Below, piece after piece: positions 25,131 to 35,512 of a stretch of 64,000 nt of DNA. The notes under the pieces were generated by a model. That model was not told the origin of the DNA. It was given only the letters and a program-made list of their open reading frames with translations, and did no database searches. A program made the translations under genes and the position numbers. Each line of letters starts with the position of its first letter. The first letter of the stretch is position 1. This stretch comes from Prostheceraeus crozeri. Its lineage: Eukaryota; Platyhelminthes; Polycladida; Euryleptidae. The stretch lies in NCBI GenBank assembly GCA_907163375.1, contig CAJQUW010012510.1, positions 317,501 through 381,500 of the forward strand. Reading direction: 5' to 3'.

Positions 25131-25682
25131 AAAGAGATAGGAAACATCAACATACTATTATTTGTAATTTGAAGTGCCAATAAAGGAAAGGCATTATCTC
25201 TATGATGTGTGGGTTTTCACGAACTATATTGATTGCCAAAAATAGTGAATGATGATGCAGACAGATCATAAAAAGCAACTTTTTCAATAACAATTCGAAT
25301 AATCGAAATGTGTAGCTATATGTAGAATTGATTTTAATTTTGAATTTTTATATTGATGAACATAGAAATGAATTTATACACATTTATTTCTATCATATCA
25401 TAGAGCGCGATGTGAAAAATTCAATCCTATGACATGGATTTCAATACAGTATTGTATATCGGGATAAGACACTACCGATATCTGCATACGTTAGTAGTCT
25501 TGTAGATTTTGAAGAAGTTGATTTTTAACGATTATGCATTCTAAAAATAAAATAATTGAAATGAAATAAGAAATATTTAATCATGAAAAACATGTTTTTT
25601 TATCAATTCTACATCTCTCGGTCAACTTGATTGAAACGTGATTGACTCTTGTTAATCCAAGTTGTCTCTTTCTCCACTTCAG

Positions 25683-25872
25683 GCAACAGCGCGGATTTGC
25701 GCCTTGTGAAGACGTATCTCCAACTGGCGTTGCCCGACGAGCGTCTCGTGTTTGTCATGTCAGAAAGGAATCAGGCAGATACATTCGCCGACTTCGACCA
25801 AATGACAGAGAATTTGGTGACGGAGGTCATTTATCATCTGTCAATGTTAGGAGGCGAAGCTGAGAAGATCAG
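25683..25872 (+). CDS. FAM135: FAM135 family protein, exon encoding start of DUF676 hydrolase domain
   Basis: This internal coding exon of 190 bp is preceded by a pyrimidine tract and AG (25681-25682) and followed by GT at 25873. It encodes NSADLRLVKTYLQLALP, FVMSERNQADTFADFD and LVTEVIYHL, which match the start of the C-terminal DUF676 alpha/beta-hydrolase domain of animal FAM135A/B. Two bases at the 5' end complete a glycine codon begun in an upstream exon, and the last two bases (AG) join the T of the next exon to give the Ser before FVAHSMG. The conserved VHGLDG segment expected just upstream was not found. The substrate and cellular role of this family are not well established. The next exon is 22.6 kb downstream. 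Confidence 0.93.
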
Positions 25873-26641
25873 GTGAGAGTGAAGGATGTACTCTAACTGT
25901 TCTCCGTTTGTTCTTCAAATCATCTCAGGAAGGAAAGGAAAAGAGACACAGCTGTGTCAGGCTAGGATAGATCTGCTACCATTTTATCCTACATTTTTCT
26001 CCATTGCAGAGTTCAAATTGTTAAAGAGAATATTTTCTTCATTCAATCCAAAGAAAGACCGGAGGCAAAATAAAATCATCGAATATTGGGATGCTACATA
26101 CAAATTTGAGAATTTTCAGTAGCATTTAGAATTGCTACTGAAGCCGTGAGCTCTCGGAAGATACCCGAGAAAACCTTTTAACGAAACACGGTATTGAAGG
26201 AGAGAGAGAGCGCCATTCAATGTGATTCATTTCTCTATCAGATTTGCGTAATTGTTAAAACATTCACCTGAATTATTAAGGTCAGGTATTCTAAAACTGA
26301 TGAAGTTTTGGTCTTCGCAATTATTTTCGTATATACCGATTAATGTGATATATTCGTGTTACTTGTATTCTTCTGCTGAGCGCCAACTTGAAGGAAATTG
26401 AGAGTTAGTAAACATTCATTGTTCTGGTCATACATGATCCGTCTTTTAGTGTATGCGGCAGAAAGAATCGATGAGGGTTCACAAGTCTGAGGATGTATGT
26501 GTGTCGTGTGAAGTAAAGGTGATGAGGTTTACTACGAGATGATGAGGTAAAAATTATATTCTCGTGGGCCTCTATAAGGACCCTAAAGAGAGAGAAGGAA
26601 TATCGAAAGAGTGGAAAAGAAACATGGCTAACTAAATGTGC

Positions 26642-26850
26642 GGTACTTCAATTCCCCCCCCCACTCCCGACATTTTCAGAACTATTAAAACTCCCAAGTG
26701 CAGTCTGATTTCATGACCTCCGGCCGTCGCGAAAACGTTGAGTTGTGTAAATTTCCTCTGGCTTGTAGAAAATGCACAGCACTTACTTTGTCGTTCATTG
26801 TATATGACAACAATGCCACGAAGGTTGTAATCACAACAATCAAAATCTCG
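26642..26850. mobile_element. MITE with GGTACTT/poly-C end, truncated copy 3
   Basis: Left end ggtacttcaattccccc, then cactcccgacattt. The interior parallels copy 2: ttgtagaaaatgcacagc, gtcgttcattg, gacaacaatgccacgaag, gtaatcacaac. No right end is visible, so the copy is truncated or too diverged. Confidence 0.6.
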
Positions 26851-29315
26851 ACAACTTGAAGGAACAGAATACTTTATGCAAAAGAAGCGTCGAGAGACTG
26901 CTAGTAACAAGTGCTAGTAGTGTGCTAGCGTTGAGAATAAGATAACATAATAATAACATAATAATTAATAATAACAATAACATAAACTGCAAAAAATGAA
27001 TTTAGGAGCCAATTGTCTTCTTTTATCGCGCACTGACTTTTTCATTCACTTTTGGCTGACATTTGTGATAATGCCGAATTGAACCTGAGTTTACCGGCGC
27101 GACGGATAATTCCAGTAAAATTAAGTCGAAGATATTGAATAGGTTCTATCATATTACTTGCAATTATGGTTTACCTCTGTTTTTGAATGACCCCATAGTG
27201 CATATGCGCAATTAATTTCAATCAATGGTTCAACTGTTTTTTAATTTCATTATCAAAATCTTACCAAAGTGAAAGGAGGCAAAAGTTACCATGGTTTTTG
27301 GTTACCACTTTTACCAACCCTGGATGTCACAGGCGGAGTTGTATGTGAAACATTATTGGCTGCTCCGGACTCGGCAGTATGAACTGGTTTGTTAGTCCAC
27401 ATATGAGTCAGCGATCAACATATTCACGTGGCAGAATTATTCAAGGGATAGGCAGTCGCCTGCCGTAGGGCATCCGCAGACGCAGTGGTGGTCATGTTAT
27501 CAGGCAGGTGTGTGTAGTGTCGGATGCTGTGCAGAGAGCTGTGCTAAGGCATGCTAGTTAGGCTACATATAGCAATATACCACAAAAGCTTATTACATCA
27601 CTTCCCTCTCCCAAAGAATCGGTACCGGAACCAGTTCTTTGAAATTCGGGAATAAATGAAACCGTAGTCAATGGTCACGTATCCTTCAGTTTCATTTTAG
27701 AGAAAAAAGAGGTCTACCACGGGATTAGCAAGATGCTAGTGTTCTGGAGCAGTTGCTGAGCCTAAGGAAGTAAAGCTAATGATCCTGAAAAATAAATTGA
27801 AACGGCGAAAGTCCTCAGTCCCCGAATATCTATATTGAGATAATTAAATGATAACACAAACATCCAGATTAATTCTTAATGTCACTCACCTCGTTGCTTG
27901 CATTACATACTTTGAAAGAAACAGCACAGATGCCATGGAGAAAACAGATCTCGATAAACATACTGATGGTTGAATACACTATTTCACTCGATTTCCGACA
28001 TACGTAGTCGAAATCCCTCCCCCCCCCCCCCCCGATAATTCCGATAGAAGACAATCTATATTTTTTCTATCTGATGGTGTATAAACAGGCGGTAGGTAAT
28101 ACAATGCCATAACAGAACCTCTCTTTTCCTGAGGAAATTTGGAGGTTACCTCGTAGTATAGATATTAAACAATGCTTGACATGATCCATTGATATCATTG
28201 TAATACAGGGATATTAGAAAAGCAAGGTTGGTCGATCTAAAAAGTAGTCTGGGAATGTGAGGAAACCTCCCTGAAAAAGCCCGAGAATTTGAAGCTTGAA
28301 TATTGGTCGCCAGCCTGAGTGTAGTGTCAGATGACCGCTCAGATGCTAGCTGTGGATTTTCTTCATCGCCTACAGTCCAATTGGAAGTGAGATTTTTCAC
28401 GAATAATAGAAAGCATACTCTCCAAGGTGGAAGAAGACGAGAGATGGATCTTTATGCGATATAGCATAGAATCCTGGAAAAACCAACCATGGGCGATACA
28501 ATCGATGTGAAGGAGTTTGCCGTTCAATTAATACTTTGTTTGAGTTTTTGATCCTTTATTACGGATTTTGCCGCCTAATATTCAGGAGGGAAATTTCCGT
28601 TTTAACCAAATAACTAACTTTTCTTCCACCATGTTTCCAAACAAATTTTCTATTCTTTCGTACTTGAGACTTCACGATACACTAAACGATTGTTGCAGGG
28701 TCAAATGGCTTTAAAGTTTTCCAGAATCTTACTCTAGATTGTCCATGTGTGTATCTTCAGCGCGTCTGCTACGCACTAGAATGACTTTGGGCACATCCAT
28801 GACTGATTCAGAGCCAACAGTCTTGAATTTCGAATCTCCATCGAGAGACATGAGATGTAAAAAGATTGCGTTTATGATGGGTATTTCCTTTTGAAATCTT
28901 CCGAGAATCTTTCACATTGAGGCGGACGTGCTTCTGTTTTTTCAGTCGCTGTTTTCAACTTCCACTTTGTCCTCTTAACTGAACGAATTCTTTCATAAAA
29001 CTGAATCCAAGAAATGATTGAATGAAAGTTAATGGTGTTTGACTACTTTCATTCTATACCGTTGACGCTTCAACCACCCGAGTATAAAAACCTTTTTGCC
29101 ATGGCTGATTTGCCGACAAATTTTGAATTCTCAGATTCTATCGTTTATCAGTTCTATCCATGAGGAGGACTTTGCCCTCCATGTTTATTTAAGACCAACC
29201 TGAAACTGATCACTGAAAGCCTAAATCTGACCAAGTTGTGGCGTGTGAAGTGCACTTGTGGTGCAAACAGTGGCATCAAATCTTAATTGAGAATAAAGAA
29301 AATTCCCGTAGAGAT
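26851..29315. other. Intronic, no gene; possible hAT end and a C homopolymer
   Basis: At about 27245-27323 the sequence ends ggttaccacttttaccaaccctg, resembling a hAT terminal CAGGG-type repeat read from the other side, but no partner end was found. A run of 15 C occurs at 28019-28033. No coding feature is recognised. Confidence 0.35.
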
Positions 29316-29821
29316 TGCATGATCAAATAATTCTATTGACAAACATGTTTCAATACTCGAAACGTACCATCATCAGTGAACAGCAAAAGTCATACATTCG
29401 CAAAGGCTTAAATACATACGAAAGTTCATTCAAAAGGAGCGCGAGCAAAGAAAAACAACTAATGATCAGTGTGTGTTTTTTTTTTTGTAAGATTTTATCA
29501 GTAAAGCTTTTCCATAATTGGTATGTAATAGAATGGAGAACGACTTCTCACTTGGGAAATGGACATGTAGTGAGATTTCAGAGGCTGGTCTGCCGTTGAA
29601 GAAAACTAAAATATGAAGCTCATGAATATTCAGACACAGACTGATCAGCTGCTATTATTTTAGTTGTTTTTCTTTGTTATTGTTATTACTGCTCGCGCTC
29701 CTTTTGAATGAACTTTCGGATGTATTTGAGTCTTTGTGCATGTATCACTTTTGCTGTTCACTGATGATGGTACGTTTCGAGTATTGAAACATATTTGTCA
29801 ATAGAATTATTTGATCATGCA
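29316..29821. repeat. Foldback with hammerhead-like cores at both outer parts
   Basis: Arms 29316-29460 and about 29680-29821 are inverted copies with a spacer of about 220 bp. The core segments at 29347-29376 (minus) and 29761-29790 (plus) are exact reverse complements: CTGATGA, a short stem with a GTTTCGA loop, then GAAAC. The right arm also has gctcgcgctccttttgaatg, mirrored on the left. The orientation of the cores is outward, as in the other Penelope-like foldbacks. A 94-codon frame crossing the left arm has no domain. Confidence 0.75.
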
Positions 29822-30579
29822 CCAAGTAATTATCCGTTGCCACTTTACTTCTGTTGCTAAGATAATTATCTTCTCTTTGGGTGAGGATTTTCATCATCCA
29901 TCCCAGTGTTCTCAATATCTTTCATTCCGACATTTCAAATCCAAATAGTTGATCTATTCAGTGCATCACAGTTCCTATGCTACTTCTTTCTTACCTTCTT
30001 CGGAAAATATCAATTAGATATGTGCGAGATTATAAGAAATGAAATACCTGCGTCAAACCACGGCGGAATATCAAAGACGACAGCCCCTCCGGATAATTTT
30101 CAAGATTTATTAGATGTCTATGAATCCATTGTTCATATTCTTGAGGCGCTTCTTCAATCGCATCATGTTAGAGATTACATGGGATCATTTCTTATCACAA
30201 TTTTACTTTAGGGTATCACATCAATCACATAAATTTTGATCTTCTGAAAGTCTGAGGCAAATCGTATTCATAACTTTTGATACTCTCTTTATCTAGGAAC
30301 AATGGCATAATTTATCAAATCAAAGATTTTTAGGTTAGTTCTGAATCATCAGTTGCCGATGTAAGTCAAACGAGGAGATAAATTGTTGATCCCTTGGTGC
30401 CTTCATCATTCCTTATCTCTTTCTACAGATGCTGATAAGGGGTTGCTGGCCTGACTGCTCTTCTTTAGAGAATTTTCATCTGTATCTTGTTTTGAATTGA
30501 TAATATTCTGTTCACTTTGTTGTTGCGACTTTTTACTTCATGTTCGAATATTCTCTTATCGACCTTCGCTTTGCTAGGA
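29822..30579. other. Intronic, no recognised feature
   Basis: One 101-codon + frame at 29906-30211 carries no family signature. It is most likely chance or very old repeat. Confidence 0.4.
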
Positions 30580-31252
30580 AGCCGAGTTCAGGAGGGCATT
30601 TAAAGATCGTGTGGAGGGATACAAAGTTGTGTCATTACAAGGAGTTGAGAACATTGTGAGGACATTCTCTGAATGCCAGTCCCAGGGGCGAATTGAGGGG
30701 GGGGTGGCGGTTGAGCGGCCGTCCCCTCCGAAAAATGTAAGATAAATTCAGAAGCAAGCTCAAATAATGATTACCGCTTGACTCGAATATTAAGGGTCAG
30801 AATTTTACAAATGTAATGGATTCTTGAGGTATTATATACCTACTTCTGTATCAATACTTGTTAATACATCGTCCGATTCTATGGCCATAAGTTATCAATG
30901 TTCAATTAGTAGATGAACAAAGTTTGTATCAAAGTGAAAATTTTTTGGTCATAATTCATGACACTTTATCAACTAAAAATTGATACTGGTCGAAAGTCAC
31001 GAATGAGGTTATAAGACGATGCCCAGGCGCCTACTACTTTCTGCAAACTTGTCAATGAGAAGAGATTTATCATTTGAGAATTGGTCTGCATATGTGATAT
31101 AAGGTAAATAATGCATCAAAGAAATATAATAACATTATAATAATATATGGAGTATGCATATAAGATAAATAAATGGTCGACATTCCCCCCTCCGAAAATA
31201 AGTCACACGTGCGCCCCTGGCGAGTGCGATTCCTGTAACTTCGATATCATTG
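30580..31252 (+). pseudogene. Coding-like remnant interrupted by a hAT MITE
   Basis: Before the MITE the frame reads EAEFRRAFKDRVEGYKVV then SLQGVENIVRTFSEC. After it, ignoring one copy of the target duplication, the same frame continues with CNFDIIERVV to a TGA. The stretch follows a possible acceptor (ctttgctag, ending at 30579). I do not recognise the protein. It may be an old repeat-derived coding fragment or a dead exon. It sits in the FAM135 intron in the same orientation but does not match FAM135. Confidence 0.4.
30683..31219. mobile_element. Non-autonomous hAT element (MITE)
   Basis: Ends are CAGGGGCG at 30683 and its inverse CGCCCCTG at 31212-31219, followed inward by G- and C-rich runs and (c)cctccgaaaa in both ends. 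The flanking 8-mers gccagtcc and gcgagtgc agree at six of eight positions, fitting the 8-bp target duplication of hAT transposons. No transposase is encoded. Confidence 0.8.
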
Positions 31253-31314
31253 AGAGGGTGGTTTGAGAGTTATCGTACATTCTGGAATATAGATGAAATT
31301 TTTACAAATGAATC

Positions 31315-31458
31315 TACACATTTTCCATGTCTATTTCAGATCTTTCCAAATGAATTTCAGATATCTTCAAAGTTGAGTCTCTGATAGATATCTGGAATCC
31401 ATCTGGAAAGATCTAAAATCGATTTAGAAATATCTGAAATAGACATGGAAAAGGTGTA
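31315..31458. repeat. Short foldback, 144 bp
   Basis: The outer segments pair as inverted copies: tacacattttccatgtct and agacatggaaaaggtgta, followed inward by atttcagat and atctgaaat. Further internal catctgg/ccaaatg blocks give a bulged stem. Confidence 0.75.
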
Positions 31459-31815
31459 GTACAGATTTTCAGTGCTATTCTTTTCACTTATTTGAAATTT
31501 TCCTTTCAGTTGTCAAAGATTGGTGTTCTAATGATCGAAATGCTTTAGTTACTTGATTAATAATTGGAAAATGCTCGCATTTGATAAAGACAAACATTGA
31601 CGTAATCTGATGCTGAAAGGTTCAATGCTAACTCAACGAACTCTTTTCAAACTATTAATCATGATTGTAAATTTGATAAAAATGTTTATGCATATGTATT
31701 TGATTAACACGTTTTCTATAAATGCACACATTAACGCAAATTGATGCTGAGATATTCAATGCAATATTTTAACCTTAGGATTTGGTTAATTATAACAACA
31801 TAGCAAGAATCTTCA

Positions 31816-31920
31816 TGTGGTCTCTGTTGTACAACAGTTAGACGACTGGCCTTGTGATCTTTTGGTAGCATGATCGAGCTTCGACAGTGCCATTAACGAA
31901 TTTGTAGTTAGTAAAATCAC
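31816..31920 (+). mobile_element. tRNA-derived SINE relic
   Basis: gtggtctctgttgtacaaca corresponds to the SINE start, followed by ggccttgtgatcttttgg and gatcgagcttcgacagtgc in the order of copy 4. The body is lost after about 100 bp. Confidence 0.5.
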
Positions 31921-32416
31921 TGACGTCCTTTGCCTGGTATTTCTAACATATGAAATTCATGTAAATATAGTTTTGAGCGACAATCGTGCACTTGTGGCCA
32001 ATGCTCCGACTGCATCTATGTACAGGGTGTTTCAGTCTGACAATGGTCTTACTGGCTCTTGTTTCGCCAGATGGAAGATAATACTGCACAGTTTCGTCTT
32101 GATCCTTTTCATTCATAGCTCGACCTCAGTGGCTAAAGGAGCAAAGCCCTTAAACACGTATTCCCCGTCTTTTCACTGAGTCCGCCGACATATTAAGCAT
32201 TAGTGATTTCAAGATATCGGATATTCCATTTTATGACTGTTTGCATTTTAACAATTTGGAAATGAGACTGCTTGATTTGAGAAAAGATAAAGACTGATGA
32301 AAAGGTTGTGTCACTTCCGTCAGTTGATACAAGTTTGTGGAAATGTCTCTTAGACAACGGAATGATCGATTTCAGCCGAAGCATCTTTGAGATTTTTCAT
32401 TGAATGAACTGTTCCA
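31921..32416. other. Intronic, no recognised feature
   Basis: AT-rich with short overlapping frames only. Confidence 0.4.
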
Positions 32417-32675
32417 CACTGTAAGCCGTGAGCTACCTAACCTATTGAATCGTTGCTCCCAAAAGTTCCTTTCCATGTCAAATGGTAGCAGTGTAACGGT
32501 TTGGAAGCAAAGCAACCAAATGAATCTGAGTTCTACCAAATGGCAGCTACCAGATGAAGACGGTCTAGTAGCGGTAAATGCCAAACCGCCTTCATTTGGC
32601 AAGGTATGTTACTTTTTTTTGATGAGTTGGTTTGGCAGCGAATTTTTTTCATTTGGTAGCTGCCGGTTTACAGTG
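32417..32675. mobile_element. Small MITE with CACTGTAA ends
   Basis: The left end CACTGTAAGCCGTGAGCTAC and the inverse of the right end CACTGTAAACCGGCAGCTAC match at most positions. Weaker inverted similarity (aaatggtagc, caaatg) continues inside. The superfamily is uncertain and no convincing target duplication was seen. Confidence 0.6.
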
Positions 32676-34782
32676 CAGGTGGACTGCGCTGCGAACTCTA
32701 TGGTTGAGAGTGGCTGTCGAGTACACTGATGCTTGATCTCTCTCATCCCCTACGTAGCCGAAAGTCATTAGGATGTCATTTTGCGGGAAAATTGTCGTCC
32801 GAATTCGGATGGTGTCGCGTGCTCTGTACGCCACTGCTCCATGCTGTTAAAGAAGAACCTGTCTTCGAGGAGATCTCTAACCTGTAGTTCTGACAGCAGG
32901 ATAATGACCGATCATCGATCGATGCCTCTCTCCATCCTCAGTAGTCTGAACACTGTGGTCGGCCTAGAGAGGAATCGTCCGAATCCGCTTCCAAGGCATC
33001 CACAGCCAGACAAGGACTTGCGGCGAATTGGGCTCATCTGCGACGAAATCGAGGTTTTTCTGCGCATGAAATTGGCAGTACCAACTGTTCATATGGTCGT
33101 TCATATGAATGATGACCTCATCGTTTGGGAAAGATAGAATTTTGAAGTATTCCATTAGCTTTGAAAGGTTTCTTTAGTGAGCCTTCCGGCGGTCATGTTC
33201 CAAGTGCTGCGAATGTGTGTTCCAGTTGCGCCATATGTCTCTGGAGTGGAAGTCATAGTATTCATGACAGATGTCCGCATGCGAACTAGACTATGTTGAA
33301 GGTTCTTGGTTTCGTTTCATTGGTCGTTTGATCCTAATCTACAGAGCTTCAACGTGATTTAGTGTAGCTTTCGTAGGTTTCGACGAAAGTTTCGGAATGA
33401 TTGAGACTATCATATGAGTGAATCCACGCTGAGGAGAGCGACTGGTAATCTGCCCAACAGTCAGAGTTGTATCAAGTGTTGTATGATAAGAATAGTTAAG
33501 CTTAGCTGCAGACCATGAGATATCTGAAGACCTTCGAGACCGAGGAAAATAGATGACGGAGGCTCTAACAGCATTTTCCAACTTTATCATTGCGAACAAC
33601 AACAGTCCCGAAAAAACGTCGGAAAAACGAGGGGATGGGGTGCCTCATGGTCTTGTCCGCCCTCCTTTTCAGTAGGGGCAGCAGATGTAATCCAGTGCTA
33701 GGGAAATCCACCTCACGTCTGCCTCAGCTGATGGCTTGTAAGGCGTTCATGGCTCAAAGATTGTCGATTTCCTTGCGGATTACCGAATCAGAACACGCAT
33801 TAAAACGGATTTCCGGTTCCCGGTTGAATTTTCGGTTCCTGAATTCGAATTTCAATATTATCGGATATGATTAGCGTTTTAGATCCCGTATACTGTCGTT
33901 TGGATGGCTAGAATTCATGGTTATTGGATTAATGAGGTTTTAATGTATGCTTGCTGTAGGTATGGAGTTGTATTTGTCAAATGATAGCAGTTCGGACGAT
34001 CTTTAGGAACATTTCGAAGATAATTGTTGTTGCAGCAGCACTTGGAAAGAGCTCAAAAACTGACGTGAATTTTTGAATTATCATCGAAGATTTGCTCTCT
34101 TCTAAATGTTATGTTTGCAATGCTCGATTAAAGCTGTGAATGCTTGAAATTGCATCGATGGTGTTTAAATTTAGCTCTTGTATTTGAGAATCAGGAACGT
34201 TATCAATTGCTGTACCAGACTTGTCCGCCATTCTAGTCACAGAGACAGAGAGAGAAAGACTGATTTTCTGAAACATTTTCATGAAGAACTATTAGTTCGC
34301 AATTGTAGAACAATTATTGTTCCGTTGAGATTTTCTGTTTAGACTGAAAACAGATAATGACAGTTATGATTGTCAATACATGCCTTACTGAAACGACTGT
34401 CATAGAAATTCAGAAACTGATGTGAGTTGACGAACAGCTGTTTAATGAAGTTGATGTTTACAAATGGGAAAGACCAATTCAAAACATAAGAGAAAATTCG
34501 TGACACTCGCTCAATTCTGTAGAGTTCAAACCGCCGACTTGGTTCGTTGACTGGTGGATCATTTTTTTTTGGAAACTTAGTGAGTGGATGGTGCAACTCA
34601 CATACTAATTGCTGTGGCTGTTGGATTTCGAAGTTCGCCGTTTGTACTGCAATATGCACTTTTACTGTGTGGTGTAATCAGGCTTGCCGTAGGGGCGGGA
34701 TTTCCCATAGGATGGGATAGAAATTTCAGTTATGGGAATTCCCATAAAAATGTGATACACCTCAGTAGAATTGAATAATATT
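32676..34782. other. Intronic; GC-richer stretch with unrecognised frames
   Basis: At 32690-33300 the base composition is richer in GC and several frames of about 60-118 codons overlap on both strands. None has a domain I can name. It may be an old transposon body. The rest is featureless. Confidence 0.35.
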
Positions 34783-35512
34783 TTCGATATGCAGGAATTA
34801 TTAAATAAAATATCGCAGTCAATATCATTAAGCTTAACATAACATTTTTCTAATTTTCTATTAACTAATTTTGTTTCAATGTTGGAGAACTTAAATGCAA
34901 TTCTTGCAAACCATATTATTATAAAGCCAACGCTTCGGATGTCCACAGCATCCATCTTCAGGGCAAACTAATGAAATCATATTACAGGCTAACTTGATTC
35001 TAAATTCAAATCCTATTACAATAATTATATGAAAATCTATGAATGAGCTTGATAGCTAGATACAATATAAAAATCAAACTTAATATACCAAGAGATACTA
35101 AATAACAAAAAACAAGAAAAGGTCTTTCTACATCACTGCTAGAGGCCGTGTAAGTCCTTGGTCTTGCTTATTGAGGACCGGCTCATTCTTCTTTATCAGC
35201 ATTGCTTCGGCTATCTCCAGATCTTTCTTTCTTTCATATCTTGCCAGGACGATGGTGTTCTCTCTGATGATGTTGCAGTCAGTCTTTGAATTTAGAATCA
35301 AATTAGCCTGTAATATGATTTCATTAGTTTGCCCTGAAGATGGATGCTGTGGACATCCGAAGCGCTGGCTTTATAATAAAATGGTTTGCAAGAATTGCAT
35401 TTAAGTTCTCCAACATTGAAACAAAATTAGTCAATAGAAAATTAGAAAAATGTTATGTTAAGCTTAATTATATTGACTGCGATATTTCATTTAATAATTC
35501 CTTCATATCGAA
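34783..35512 (-). mobile_element. Penelope-like 3' end as an inverted pair
   Basis: Arms 34783-35010 and 35285-35512 are inverted copies, nearly identical through the part encoding FARIAFKFSNIETKLVNRK in one frame. Each arm contains the outward-directed core CTGAAGA, T, GGATG stem, CATCC, GAAGC (35335-35363 plus; 34930-34962 minus). The spacer carries the C-terminal coding end of a Penelope-like element on the minus strand. The small difference between the arms suggests a fairly young rearrangement. Confidence 0.75.
35128..35310 (-). pseudogene. Penelope-like endonuclease C-terminus
   Basis: The minus strand reads LILNSKTDCNIIREN, TIVLARYERKKDLEIAEA and MLIKKNEPVLNKQ, then LTRPLAVM and a stop. 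The pattern (VLxRxxxxxxLxIxEAxLIKxxxPxLN) is that of the C-terminal tail of the GIY-YIG endonuclease domain in Penelope-like proteins. The GIY/YIG residues themselves lie upstream and are not present next to it. It probably belongs with the reverse transcriptase fragments at 37133-38095. Confidence 0.65.

Noticed and set aside
24424-25180. Minus-strand frames of 117-177 codons
   Set aside because: These are antisense shadows of the LINE C-terminus on the + strand, which has clear motifs.
27245-27323. A complete hAT element
   Set aside because: Only one CAGGG-type end was seen; no partner end or 8-bp duplication.
32690-33160. GC-richer block with a 118-codon + frame and overlapping minus frames
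   Set aside because: Looks coding by composition, but neither strand gives a recognisable protein. Recorded only as an unexplained stretch.
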